Assembly (NCBI GenBank): GCA_002286855.1
Contig: NRSV01000030.1
Span: forward strand, 248,001-312,000
Length of the DNA: 64,000 nucleotides
Reading direction: 5' to 3'
Source: Bipolaris cookei
Taxonomy: Eukaryota; Ascomycota; Dothideomycetes; Pleosporales; Pleosporaceae
Part shown: piece by piece, positions 1 through 11,832 of the stretch
How the letters are laid out: every line of letters begins with the position of its first letter
How positions within the stretch are numbered: the first letter of the stretch is position 1
Made by a program: the position numbers and the translations under genes
Notes under the pieces: model-generated
What the model saw: only the letters and a program-made list of their open reading frames with translations
Told to the model about the DNA's origin: nothing
Database searches by the model: none

Positions 1-399
1 CTGGTACGAAAGGATATCAAAAATCTATCGAGTACTAGCTACGGGGCGCCTAGTCCTTATGTCACGGTAACCACCGGGTTGCCATAACACCTGGATTCTG
101 CTGCTGATTGGCTGAGTGCTACCGAGGTACTACACGTACGCTAGCCACCCATGATATATATTCTGTTGACGAATTTCTGTTCTGATTCCTTACGCAACGT
201 CTTGAGTCTTCACAGATAGTGTACGTAGCAATTCACCAACGCTTCCCAAAGCTTTTGGATTCGTGCTCCTAGCATCTTGTGACACCTTACACCTGCCGGT
301 GCTGGCATGTACAGCTAGGTGCATGGTTGGTTCAGTTTGACCTCGGTGTCCGATGAGGTTCGGGGCTCGGAATCCGACGGGTTCTTACCCTGTGCGTCG
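1..399. other. unassigned sequence upstream of transposon relic A
   Basis: No open frame or recognisable domain is visible. The N-terminal half and left terminus expected for element A are missing, so this is either unrelated flank or too decayed to read. Confidence 0.4.
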
Positions 400-1677
400 G
401 TGTACAGAACTGTTACACAAAGCAGAAGTGGGGTATTGTGGACGATGATATCTACAACTTTGCTGAAATTGGCTTCATGATGGGCAAGATTTTATCACAG
501 TTAGTTATCGCAGCCTCTGAGAGTTCTGGGAAAAGAAGCGGATACAGCCGGGTAAGCGTGAGTGGGTTACTGTGATCCAAGGCGTAGGCGCTTCGGGTCG
601 CCGGCTACCACCCTTCATTATCTTTGCGGGCAAAGTGCTTATCGACGTCTGGTTTGAAGATCTACCTAGCGACTTGGTACTTCAAGTTATTCCCAATGGC
701 TGGAAGAATGATCAGCTTGCTCTTGCGTGGTTAGAGCACTTTGATGCCCATACAAAGAGCCGCACTATGGGTGGGTATCGACTACTCATTATCGACGGCC
801 ATGAGAGCCACTGCTTGGTCGATTTTCAAGATCCTTGCAGCGAGAAGAGTATTTTTTTCTCTGCATGCTTGCGTACTTATCTTACCTACTGCAGTCTATT
901 GATGTTGGCTGCTTCGCGCCGTTAAAGCGCAAGTATGGCGACGCTGTTTCAAGCTTGGCACCCAACCGCACCCACTATATCAGCAAGGAGACCTTCCTGC
1001 CAGCCTTTAAGGCTGCTTTTGAGCATTCTATCACGAAGGATAATATCCAAGCTGGCTTCAGAGGCGCTGGTCTAGTCCCACATAACCCACAGGCTGCGCT
1101 ATCAAAGCTTGGTGTGGTGGTGCAGACACCAAGACAATCACCGCGACGGGTAGACGCCTGGGAGGCGCAAGTACCACGCAACGCCCACGAAGTCGAGGGT
1201 CAAAGTACTCTTATTCGAAATAGAGTAAGAAACTGTCGTGGGTCTTCTGTAAATTCGCTCGATGAGCAGGTTGCGCAGTTAGGTAAGGGGGCTCAGCAAA
1301 TGACACATGAGATGACGCTTATGATGGAGGAAACGGCTAAGCTTCGAGAGACTCTAGACGAAGTAAATAAGCGTAAAAGCCGCAAGCTGCGATACTTGTG
1401 GACAGAAGAAACTCTTACTATAGGTGAGGTACAAGAAATATTGGCTGAATAGGTGAGTAGCAGCCGTGATGATAGTGAGAGCGCATCGAAGTGGGAGAGG
1501 TGGTGCGGGCGTTGTAAGCAGACTGGACACAACGCTCGTACCTGCGCAGTTGGAATAGATAGTGCAAGTGATAGCGGCGATTCTGATAATTAATTTGGTA
1601 TATCGCAATAGTTTATTGACTGTGATAAAAGTGCGGGATCAGTTCGCTTGGGTGATCAGCTCGCTTGTGAACAACGT
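400..1677 (+). mobile_element. Fot1/pogo-like transposon relic (element A), 5'-truncated
   Basis: This is a decayed DDE_1-type transposase. It begins near residue-equivalent YGIVDDDIYNF (about 402) and lacks the N-terminal DNA-binding half. Frames change near 500-540 and near 850-890, and an in-frame TAG lies at 1450-1452. Readable landmarks are WVTVIQGVG, the second acidic motif IIDGHESH, the third SIDVGCFAPLK, and a C-terminal zinc knuckle C-x2-C-x4-H-x4-C at about 1504-1545, with the frame ending at 1590-1592. The first catalytic motif, normally FDETGFMMG, reads FAEIGFMMG, so the first Asp is gone. The right terminus ends ...AACGT at 1677, followed by TA; in the outward direction it begins ACGTTGTTCAC. 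No matching left terminus is in the window. It cannot encode an active transposase. Confidence 0.85.
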
Positions 1678-2341
1678 TACTACTTTTTAAGTTATTCAAA
1701 TACCACGTAGACAATATCCTGAAGGTGCTACAGTCAATATCATATGTCTAATCCCTATACATGCTTTATGCGATATGCTCTAGCCCTAGCATTTTTCAGG
1801 TATGGGACACGTGTTTGGGTACAGGTGGATTAACACACCGCGCCAACTCATCAACGATTCAGCCACAGTACTGATGTGCTTAGCGAGATGGGCTTCCCCT
1901 CGAATGGAGTGGTAGCAAGTTGTGCATTACACAGCAGGCAACTATTATAACCCCCACCTTCACAAACCAACGTGGTATAAATAAGAGAAGTGGCGTTCAC
2001 TTATAGAGCAGCTCATCTGTAATCTCAGCATATATCAGCCCGCTCATCTCATCGATCCATCATATCTTACCGGAAGGGGAGGCTGAAACACGATCAGTGG
2101 TAACTATTGCACCCTGCCTCTGGAGCAAAGAGTGGTATATAACTTTCAAATTAGCCTAAAGCTGACGATAGTTATCATCCCTAAATAGGTTTTGGTGCTC
2201 TGACATCTTCACTTATCTATCACACAAGGTTGTCTTTGCATACCGTGTCGACACTCTCTAGCGATTGCCAAAAAAACATATCAATCTGAATTGCAGGTAC
2301 TAACCGAACGGACTTGGGCTCGACAATCTGACTAGCAGTGA
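1678..2341. other. intergenic, nothing identified
   Basis: AT-rich spacer between relic A and the STAND/ankyrin gene. It contains stops in all frames and no repeat or motif that I could support. Confidence 0.5.
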
Positions 2342-4657
2342 ATGGAGCCACTTTCTGCTGCAGCTAGCATCCTTGCGGTTATAGGTGCTGCTGAGAAAGT
2401 CACAAAAGGGCTACAGCTCCTTCAGGAATTGAAAGATGCCGAGCAAGACGTACAAGCCTGTTGCAACGAGATCTCCGCGCTAAGAGCGGTTTGCTCCCAG
2501 ATTGATTATATTCGGCATGAATGGTCGAAAAAACCTGAGTCCCAGAAGTACGTCAGATCGATCTGTTTCGCGATCACACGCCAATAGATTTTATAGTTCG
2601 TCCAGCGAGATTCTGGAGCTACTTGATGCGAATCTAATGAGTGCACGAGCCGCATTGCTAAAGCTTGATACGGTTCTACAATACCAAATTCTGTCGCCGT
2701 CAGAATCGGGTGCAGGACCCTTGCCACACCAACAGGTGCTGAAACGCAATTGGTTGAAAGGGAAGAAGAAGGTAGAGCGATTTCGAACTGAGATCCGGCA
2801 AGCCAGGAGTGATCTATTCGATGTTGTCGAACTCGCAGACATGTATGTTTATGACTGATTGTCACTTCGGAATTACGCTGACTCTTATACTACAGTGATC
2901 AGTCAATGAGAATCGAATTCCAAATCACAGAACTGATGACAAAGGTCGAACTCATGTCATATACCCAAGCAGAATCGCACGGCCAGATCTTGAGTGCGCT
3001 AGGCGACAGCCATGTCGCAATAGACGACCTTGGTAGGAAATTGGGAACACAACTTCAGACGCTTGGCGATACACTAAACAAGAGCGTGGAGAGATCATTA
3101 CAACAATATCAAAGGCCTATGATAAAGAGTCAAGGACCTAGTGGAAATTCTCCCGGTACAGGAGAACCAGCGGTCATAGTCATGAGCTCACGTCCAGTCC
3201 GACCTCAGTCTTGCCCCTGTCAAACAAATTGGTGTACATGTGTATGCCATCGACCTGGAAAAATCAGCAACCCGAATGCCATGAGCTCCCTATTCGGAAG
3301 GCTTCACGTCAAGTTCTCAGATATTCCGATATTAACACCGCCTTGCAACGTTGACCGCTGCCGCAAGCGCAGGAGATTGCCCTATCTCCGTGTTGACTAC
3401 TTTTTTCCAACCTGGCTGTTACGCCGTATTCTGACTGCGACTTTAGTCTACAGCACACGTGATTCAATCGACATCTATCGGCTCCGAGCACCGCGAATTG
3501 TTGCTACGGAGGCCCCTATATTTACGATGGCTCAAACTGGTAATGTGGAAGGTATCAGATCGCTATTCACGGAGAATCGGGCATCACCATTCGATGTCGA
3601 TCATTTAGGCTTCTCGGCTTTGTGGTTTGTACTAGATACGCCAACACCACGTATGATAGAGTTGTGCAAGCTTATGTTTTCGGAGGGCGCTGATCCACAT
3701 GAGCATGTGGCCGAAAGGTTTGGAAGTCAGAACTGCTCCCAAGTGGAGCTTCTATTGGAATAGGTTGGTTGACAATGATGTAGATCTGAATACTTATCAT
3801 CTTTCGAGACCGCCTGGGAGCTAATCTTGGGCAAAGTCGTGGATGACAATGCAGCGCAGACGCTAAAATCGATGTTCAATGACCCGGACCGACTGAACGA
3901 GCTTTACTTTACAACCCTTCATCGACAGATCCTTGAACTTCCAGTCGGTGAAATCGAGCACACGGACGAGATGGCCGACCACAACATAAATGCTCTCGAC
4001 GCCATGGGGCGAGCGCCTCTACACTGGGCTGTGGTGCGCAATGACATCGCTACCGTTCGTCGTCTTCTAGACAGCGGTGCTGATCCAAACAAAGCTGCTG
4101 AGCGCTCAGGGTGGACGTCAATGCATTTTGCGGCCCGTGCAAGAAACCTCGATCCGGACATCCTGAGGCTGCTACTAATTCATAATGCAGACGTCGATGC
4201 GTTAGATTGCCATCAACAAACGCCACTGTCGAGAGCTGTCAGACATGGTGCCGAAGCTACAAGACTCCTGATCGATGCAGGAGCTGATGTGAATCTGCAA
4301 TACGATTGTGATAAATGGTGTGCTTTGCACTTAGCTGCCTGGATTGGTCAAACAGGGTCAATGGAAGTTTTGCTCGAGGCAGGCGCAGACGCATTGCTCC
4401 AGACAATATGGGGAGGTAACATCATCGGAATGGTGCAGACACATGGACCAATAGAAGCGTTACAGGTCCTCGACAGGTTTCGGACGTCTCTTGGACCTGC
4501 TTTTGAGAAGCATGGCCGAGGTCTTTCTCGAACTGACCTGCATGAATTTCGTCGAAAAAACTGTATGCCACAGATAACTGATGAGTGGTGGACATTATGG
4601 ATAGATCTGGTTGATGATCTTTGCATATTGAGGTCGATCGGGAATGACGAAACCTAG
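2342..4657 (+). CDS. STAND-type N-terminal domain plus ankyrin-repeat protein
   Basis: Proposed exons are 2342-2547, 2597-2842, 2896-3717 and 3784-4657 (about 715 aa). The first two introns (49 and 53 nt; GTACGT and GTATGT donors, the second with a CTGAC branch site) restore one continuous frame. The third (66 nt, GTTTGG donor, TTGAC branch, TAG acceptor) is weaker but removes the stop at 3761-3763. The N-terminus (MEPLSAAASILAVIGAAEKV) is typical of the fungal STAND N-terminal/HeLo-like (SesA-type) domain used in NLR-like proteins. A helical region follows, then a Cys-rich knot (CPCQTNWCTCVCH) and ankyrin repeats with GRAPLHWAV, LLDSGADPN, GWTSMHFAA and LLIDAGADVN motifs. No NACHT or NB-ARC P-loop is visible, so it is not a complete STAND receptor. 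Likely a protein-interaction or signalling role, possibly in self/non-self recognition; this is inference. If the third intron is wrong, the gene is a pseudogene. Confidence 0.7.
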
Positions 4658-4835
4658 AAAAGTGATTGTAAAGACGTTGGATATGTCACGTAGATAGTAG
4701 ATTGCTCAATTTAATACTTATAGGAAATAAACAGGTAACTTAGAACCCTGGCTGAACGAAGATACCTTTACGAATCTATTAAATAGGCATTAATCTATAT
4801 TATTTGATATCGAAGAAGTCTAAATCTAAAAAGCC

Positions 4836-6537
4836 TTATGCTGGAGTCGGACAGCTACCAATTGAACCTGTACGAATGTACTCCACCTTGGAGTTGCCAA
4901 CCTCAATATCAAAGGTAGTACCCAAGGTCTCTTTGTTGGCGGGCGCTGTAACAGTGTAGTACACATATTGAGCTGTCTCTTGAGAGGTACGCTTCATAGG
5001 GAAAATGACCTGTTCCAATTTAGGAATAAAATATCCTTGGAGTCGCGTCCTCTTCACCAAGCGCATTTGTGGTGTAGCTCTGCTGCTGAGGAGCGTCTTT
5101 GAAACAGCAGCAATAACGGTAAGGGTGTTGTCGTTTTCATTAGTTTTGCCATACGTGAAGCACGCCTGTTTCTTCTGGAACAACACATCGCCATTGACAG
5201 GATAGCCACCTGTTCCACCGTTGTCGTAGATCTCACCGTTGACGCGAATTTTGAACGAGTCGAAAACTTCGCTGGAGTTGAGCGACTGGAAGATTTCGAA
5301 CCATTGAAACACTTCCCCGTAGCCTGACGATGTTCCACCACTGAATGTGGCGAGCGTAGCATCAATCTCCTTGCCTGGAGCTCCGTTGTGCGTAATGGGA
5401 ATGATAGATGCGGTGAGAGATTGGGGATCACGGCCGGTACCTTTTGTGATACGGACACGGATGCGGCCATTAAAGTCAACACCGCCATCGGTGTTGATTT
5501 CGTAGTTCTCGATGTATGGCCTGATATCTGCTGGCTGCAGGGGCTCGGTGAGCGTGACGTCTCCCGGGACGAGATCTAGCATGCGTCCAAAAACATCCTC
5601 ACACTGTGACTTGAAATAAGCTGGATCTGCGAGTTTTCTCATGGTTTTGTTGTCATCAGAAGCGAAGATACGCTTATCGGAGTTCAACGTATCGTTGGCG
5701 TTGCGGACTAGTGGATTTGTTGTGGAGTTATTAAGGTATTCCACCACCACTTTGTTGTCTAGATTGCCTAGAGTGGTGTCAAAATTGGCTTTGTTCTCTG
5801 GGCTAACTGGGCCAGAGACGATTTCAGGGTGGTCGACGGAGTGAACGCCACCGATGCTGTGCCCACAAGCAATCAAAGTGATCATGTCGACTAGGAAAAG
5901 TCAGCTTTCAGTCAATCTATGATAACAGATGACGGCGGGTTTACCTTCACTGAGACTAGCAGTTGCGAATCGCTTGCGGGTGGTGTCGAGGCTTGTATGG
6001 GCCTCAGGCACTCCCTTGATGCCGGCCTTTGTCGCATCTTTCCGGCCCAGCCTTAGTGGTACGCGCATGCCGGCACAACGATCTACTGACATAACTAGAG
6101 ACAATGCGAGAAGGTCTGCTGCGGAAGTGCGAATATCGAAGGGGCTAGCCAGGTCCGCTAATGTGTTATTGAGTGCAGCACCAAGGTTCTCTGGTCGGTC
6201 AAGCTCATATTGTATCGAGGCGTCCAGCCCTCCAATTTTCGTCGAGGCATCGTGTGTCACAGCGTCGTGGAAGGCGGTTCGTACCCACTCTGCTGCCTTT
6301 TGTATACCAGGTACACCGGCGCCAAAATCGCACGTCTTAACCTCTGTCTTAATGTGAGACATCTGTTAGACCATGGATATAGAAAAGGTAGTGCGTACGA
6401 TCAGATAGAGTGCCGTCTCTGAAGTAGCCGCCTTGTAGATATAACAGGTCGTCAATGTGATCAAACTGGCTGGGCCAGACATACGCCTGAGAACTGGGCG
6501 CAACCAGCGCAAGACCAATTGCGAGAGTGCTCTTCAT
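4836..6537 (-). CDS. secreted heme peroxidase (plant-peroxidase superfamily)
   Basis: Exons on the minus strand are 6537-6399, 6343-5945 and 5890-4836 (530 aa). Introns are 55 nt (GTACGC donor, TCTAAC branch) and 54 nt (GTAAAC donor, CTGAC branch, CCTAG acceptor). The start at 6537 gives a signal peptide (MKSTLAIGLALVAPSSQA). The distal heme pocket is RTAFHD, with Arg68 and His72; the proximal His190 is in LIACGHSIGGVH. The spacing fits the superfamily. GGLDASIQYELDRPEN and the ADLLALSLVMSV stretch also fit fungal members. Roughly 300 residues follow the proximal His, far longer than a minimal class II peroxidase, and include a probably beta-rich C-terminal region of unknown role. It likely oxidises phenolic or other extracellular substrates with H2O2. 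It is convergent with the ankyrin gene, 178 bp apart. Confidence 0.85.
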
Positions 6538-9432
6538 GATGTCCTTGGGTTTGTGCTGTAGAGTGGTGGAAACGAAAGACTCAGGAAAGATACTCGCAAT
6601 CCACACGGTTTGTTCGTTAGCTATATATGAACATTCACTGGCTAGTGATGACGATCAGGAGCAAACGGCCAAATGGATTACACCCGTGTCAGAACTCAAC
6701 CAAGCATGGCGTTACCTATCATGTTAGTAGTAGGCGTAGTAACATCGTATCCTGGATACGAACAATGCAGTCATGTTAGTGCGATGAATTGAGATTCGAT
6801 GAGTGGCTTGAGGAACGGCCCGGGGTTACATTGTGCAGAAAACAGCCTTTGGTTGGTGCAATCTTATTTTGGGTGAAGGGGAAAGCGCTAGGATGAGACA
6901 GGTCTAGACATGATTAGCTTTCTGTCCAAGCTCAATCGATCAATCCTGAAATTGGCCACTCAAGCATGTAGCGAGTATTGGCTCCAGCCCGCCTTCTTTC
7001 GGCAGACCTAGGTATCACCGGCACTGGCAGCGCTCATGTATCTTAACAAATCTTTTTAAGCCTGGAATTCAGACATGTTGATGGAAAAGAGGTTAATTTG
7101 ATCATTTTCGCAGCACAGAACACTGTGGTCATTTGGTGGATGGTGAATGGTGTGTCAGGGCTGGGGATTGCTACGCTAGATAGTAAAGGTCGCCCACGTA
7201 ACTGCAATCTGAGAGTAACATCGGCTTCGACTGGTTGCTTCCTTGCCCCTGGCCTTACCCGCTTGAGCTATTTAAGGAACTGAATTTACATGGGTCTATT
7301 CCCCACAGAGGTACCTTTTCATCCACAACACAACGAATCGAGTATAGATTCATGTATCGCCCTACATACACCGTGTCTGCAATCGTATTTTGCCCAGCCA
7401 GTTAACGTTGTTTAGACCCATAAATCTCCATAATAATGAGAACCAAGCTCACCATAGAATCTATCTATAATCCTTAAGATTGCCACCTAAGTAAATCGCA
7501 GACCCAAAAAATAGCTATGCTAGAGCCAGGGGCGCATTCTAGTTGGCATGAGTAGCGAATGTTCGCCACCTTGCTGTTATTGGTTGGGCAGAATACGATT
7601 GCAGACATGGTATACATATATCCACATCAAGACTGTTCTTACCTCAGTTGGTACCCAATGGGTGCCGAGCAGCTTTTTGCGTTTCTTCACAGTACTTACT
7701 GCGCAAGGGGCGCTAAAATGCAATGACATGGTCCAATAGGCTTTGCATATGCAAGCTTCCTTTGACTGTCACGTGGGACAATTTAGTACTTGACATGCCA
7801 CTTGGTGTCAAGTTAAGTAGATCCTGCAGAAATGTCTATCCTAAAGTGGTGCACTGCCACACTTTCGCCACGTGAAACATTTCATTGAACTAGTGATCCA
7901 CTAGTGGGAAGACTATCGCTGCTAGTCATTACTCATGTTGTAAATCACATTTTGCCCAGCACACAGAAGTGGGTTCAAGCATCTTTTAGTTCTAAAAGCA
8001 GCTGTCCCGACCAATCAACTGGTACGTTTTAATGGTGATCAACTTGCCACCAGGACTGCGACAGAAGAACAGCCACCCGTGTGCATAACTTCAGAAAATC
8101 ATGCTAGCTGGTCCACTCAGGCCTTTTTTCACCACTGCATTGCTCCTGGTTGGAAAAAACATGCGATTCACAAAACAAAGTATATGCGCATTGAATACTT
8201 GTTTGAGGGCAAGGCAGGTGGTCCCCTGCAAGAATCCAGTACAAATCCTCTGAAATCTTACTAGCTCTAATTTTGCCCAGATGCTGGAGTCTCTGGGTGG
8301 ACGTGGATGGAATAGTCTCGAACTAAATATCTTTTTCGGGTTCCCCCAATCAATCCTCTCCCAAATAATCACCACCACGACTGCCGCGCACGAAAATCAC
8401 ATAGACAAAATATGCTCGCTAATTCTCTGCCGCGTGATTGCGTTGGAAATGTTCTGTCGAGTTCATAGATGCTAAGAGAGATGTGCTCAACAAGAGATGG
8501 CAAGGCACAAGAGGCACGGATACGGGAATTCACTGCTAAGCTTCGTTCCCCGGTTCATTGCCTAGACGACGAATTTGGTTACGCTCTTCTCCACGTACTC
8601 TTAAACGATCTTGTGTACCCTTTCATCGCTGAGCTCTTCAACACTATCGAATCTACACTATAATCGTAAGTTGAATCTTTAACATCTCCTTGACAAACTT
8701 AGTTTATCAGATGCAATCTTTGGCAATGCCTTTACCTGCATGTTTCTGGTAACTTGGCGTAGCATTCTTAGGTGGTGCCAGTGTCACGCTGTACTTATAG
8801 CTCGCTAGCGAGAAGTTGATCATGTTACTTACCCACTCTGTAACCCAACAAGCCTACAAATCTTTCTTCCATGGTGCGCGGCTCAACTGTCTAATTGCTA
8901 CGATTGAGAGGGTATGGTTTCAAAAGAAATCCCTTGCCTTCGTAGAAGTCGAAAAAAGTTGGGTGTTGAAGGTAAGGATGTATCTCGATCTAATTGTCAG
9001 CTACAATGAGGTTAGTTTTGATAAGAGTTTTTTCTGTGAGTGGTTAGCAGTAAGTTTAGAGAAACGCGTTTTTGTCAACAGAAAATATCATATCTTATAT
9101 AAGATAAGCACAGTTAACAAAATAGAAGAGTAACATAGAGCTTTCGTCCAGTCAAGGGCAATGCGTCCTGCGAAAAGAAAAACATTATAACCCAAGGCCC
9201 CATACGGTGTTGCTCATCACCATGATTAGACACAAAAATCTCCTGCTCATAGAGAAGCGTGATCTCGGTCCCTCGGTTCATTGGAGAAAGTCAAACACGG
9301 GAGTTATTTACCCCAATGTTGATATAGATACGATCAGCTTACAAGTTGTGCGAAGACTCCCCAGAGAACTTAAGTCAATGCCGTACAATCCATATGTAAA
9401 TCCGGTTTCATTGGATATATGTGGATATGAAA
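6538..9432. other. 2.9-kb gene-free stretch of the first transposon island
   Basis: No convincing coding region. The longest open frame (8816-9133) is low-complexity and unlike any family I know. The stretch contains an inverted-repeat element (7374-7607), three copies of ATTTTGCCCAG (near 7387, 7949 and 8270), short hairpins (ACTTGACA/TGTCAAGT near 7784-7812; ACTAGTG/CACTAGT near 7892-7908) and a 14-bp palindrome, ATCTTATATAAGAT, near 9092. It probably consists of decayed repeats. Confidence 0.5.
7374..7607. repeat. short inverted-repeat element, MITE-like
   Basis: The left arm at 7374-7400 (starting TGTCTGCAATCGTATT) and the reverse complement of the right arm at 7581-7607 match at 25 of 27 positions by eye. 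About 180 bp of non-coding DNA lies between them. No clear target-site duplication was recognised. The size and structure fit a MITE or a solo remnant of a DNA transposon; the family is unknown. Confidence 0.55.
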
Positions 9433-9434
9433 TA

Positions 9435-9486
9435 ACGTTTTTCACCAGTGATTCGGCCACCTCCCCGCGTCACCCCACCTTCACAA
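9435..9486 (+). repeat. left terminal inverted repeat of element B
   Basis: 52 bp starting ACGTTTTTCACCAGTGATTC. It pairs with 11191-11242 at about 40 of 52 positions. Nearly all differences are transitions, with C on this side and T on the other, read in the same orientation. Confidence 0.85.
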
Positions 9487-11190
9487 CAATAACGCGTAAT
9501 GTCTCAACCACGCAACGCGTTAAAAGCCTATACTGAAGCAGATCTATTTCTTGCTATTACTAATCTTGATTCTAAGCAAATCCAGAGTGAATGACGGGCT
9601 GCAATAGCCTATAGTGTCCCACGAACAACAAGCCAAAGCCGACGCGCTGGCCGACGATCGCAACGCGATTACGAACCACCAACTAAGCGCCTAACAAAAC
9701 TAGAAGAGGAGGCTGTTACTAGGCGTGTAATAGTTGAGGTTGAGCGAGGAATACCCTGTGGGAGAGACGACGTGCAAGATATGGCCAATAAACTGCTCCG
9801 AGAGCGCGGCGGAGAGGAGGTTGGCAAGAACTGGGTTGATAGGTTTATCCAGCGCAATCCTGAGCTGCGTACGCGCTGGAGCCGTTCATATGATTGTCAG
9901 CGAGCTGTCTGCGAAGATCCAGCGCTTATTAAGGGCTGGTTCGAGCTAGTTCAGAATACAAAGGCGAAGTATGGTATCGTGGACGAAGATTTCTACAACT
10001 TCGTCAAGGCTGGCTTTATTATGGGCAACATTTTATCAGTCAGTTATCAAGGGCTCAGATAAACCAGGAAGAATAAAGCAGATCCAGCCAGGCAATTGTG
10101 AGTGGGTTACGCTGATACAAGGCGTCGGCACAATAGGGAAGCGTATCCCAGCGTTTCTCATCTTTGCAGGCAAGGTTCTAATCTCTACCTGGTTCACAGA
10201 GGATCTGCCACGCGACTGGGTGATTCAAGTTAGTCCCAAAGCCTGGACGAACAACGATCTAGCGCTTGACTGGCTGCGTCACTTTGATTCTCATGCGCGT
10301 CCTGTAGGGACGCATAGGCTGCTCCTTATCGACGGCCATGAGAGCCACTGCTCAGTGGAATTCCAAGATATCTGCGAAGAGAAGAATATAATCCTTCTCT
10401 GTATCCCTCCCCATTCGTTTCACCCCTTACAATCTCTTGATGTGGGCTGCTTATCGCCGTTAAAGCACGCATACGGCGACGCTATCTCGGTCTTGGCACG
10501 CAATCGCATCCACCATATCAGCAAAGCAACCTTCCTACCAGCGTTCAAAAAGGCCTACTACAAGGCTATTACACCAGAAAATATCTGCAGAGAGTTTTGA
10601 GGTGCTGGAATTAGGCCACACAATTATCACGTTGTTTTATCACAGCTTAATGTCGTGCTGCGTACGCCGACTCCACCAGCGCAAGAGAGTGGTACCTGGC
10701 AGCCAAAAACGCCGCGCAACGCGCGCGAAATGGAGGCGCAGACTACGCTTATTCGAAACCGCATGCAAATCCAGCAGGGATCTCCTACAACTTCTCTTAA
10801 AGAGCAGATGCAGCAGTTGAGTAAGGGAGCCCAGCAGATAGCTCATAATATGGTGTTAATGCAGGAGGAAATGAGTCGGCTACGAGACACTGTTGAAGCG
10901 TCAATAAAGCGAAAAACTCGCAAGCGGGGCTACGTACAGGCAGAGGGGTCCCAGAAAGTTGGTCAGATAGCTGATCAGATCGCTGAGGCAGAGGTTGGTA
11001 GCTCTAACGATGGTGCAGCGTCTGCAAAGAGGGTGCGTAGTGAACGGCGCTGCGGACATTGTAGCCAAACTGGACGCAACTCTCGTACCTGCCAAGTAGT
11101 ATTAGAGGGTACAGAGGATAGTGACGTGTCTGAAGAACAATATCTTGTTCTACTTAACAAGAAAAATCGTGGTGGTGTTGCGTAGTATTG

Positions 11191-11242
11191 TTACAAAGGT
11201 AAGGTAACGCGAGGAGGTAGCCAAATCACTAGTAAAACACGT
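11191..11242 (-). repeat. right terminal inverted repeat of element B
   Basis: Read inward on the minus strand it starts ACGTGTTTTACTAGTGATTT. It is followed by TA, matching the TA before the left repeat. The excess of T over C relative to the left copy looks like RIP on one strand. Confidence 0.85.
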
Positions 11243-11244
11243 TA

Positions 11245-11832
11245 GTAATAACCATAGAGTCAGCTTAGGGCCGTACGTCTGGCGTGTCTTCTCTACTAGC
11301 TTAAACCACGTTGTAATTACGCTAGAATCCTCATAGTAGGCGCGCTGGCTATTAAGCCTTCTAGCCCAATTTTTCTGAAGTTCTGGCTGGCTCTGGACAA
11401 AGCGTGACACTCAATTCTTCCCAACAAGTTTTGAAGGTGGATTCTGGCCACGTGCGGTGAGTAAAGTGTCTACCATCCTTCGTACGTCAATAATATGAGG
11501 TGGAAAGCCTCGTCGATCTAAGTCTAGCATCCACTGTACAAGATACTGCTCTTCAGTAGGCGATAGCTTACGCCTAGCAGGTGCTGTCTCTAATTGTGGT
11601 CGGGTACTGCGGAGACGTCGTCGAAGCGTCGTTCGAAGCGTCGTTCGTGAAGTATCATATAGTAAGGCAGCTTGGCGCTGATTAATAACGCGTTTTTCTT
11701 GAAGTGTACGAGATGCCAGAGGAATTCTGTCCTCCTTTTGAGATGATAGAGAGCGTTTTAGTGGCGTCATAGTTATTGATGTGTAGAGTGTCGCGTCAGG
11801 TTGGGTGGGGTGGGCCACATCCCGGAACACGT
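11245..11832 (-). mobile_element. truncated Fot1-like transposon (element C), N-terminal half only
   Basis: On the minus strand a transposase begins at ATG 11770 (MTPLKRSLSSQ) and reads through a psq-type HTH (INQRQAALLYDTSRTTLR), KLSPTEEQYLVQWMLDLD, a stop at about 11411, then the Tc5-type HTH (SRFVQSQPELQKNWARRLNS), ending at KTRQTYG near 11270. The whole catalytic DDE domain is missing. The outer terminus reads ACGTGTTCCGGGATGTGG inward from 11832, with TA next to it. The inner edge meets element B at its TA target. The sequence left of B (before 9433) does not continue C, so C was probably truncated before or during the insertion of B. Confidence 0.8.

Larger units (their letters stand above)
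9435..11242 (+). mobile_element. Fot1/pogo-like DNA transposon (element B), both termini present, inactivated
   Basis: The 1,808-bp element lies between TA dinucleotides (9433-9434 and 11243-11244), the expected target duplication. The transposase reading starts at ATG 9499 and is broken by TGA at 9592, a frameshift near 10030-10050, and TGA at 10598-10600 (GF-stop-GAG where the relative in A has GFRGAG, i.e. CGA to TGA). Domains in order are a psq-type HTH, a Tc5/CENP-B-type HTH (WVDRFIQRNPELR), DDE_1 with LIDGHESH and SLDVGC, a coiled C-terminal part, and a zinc knuckle CGHCSQTGRNSRTC (the His is replaced by Asn or Arg). The first catalytic motif reads FVKAGFIMG instead of FDETGFMMG. The final stop is at 11183-11185. 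It cannot transpose by itself. Confidence 0.92.

Noticed and set aside
8816..9133. 105-codon frame in the first transposon island
   Set aside because: No domain, poor composition and A/T-rich surroundings; likely chance.
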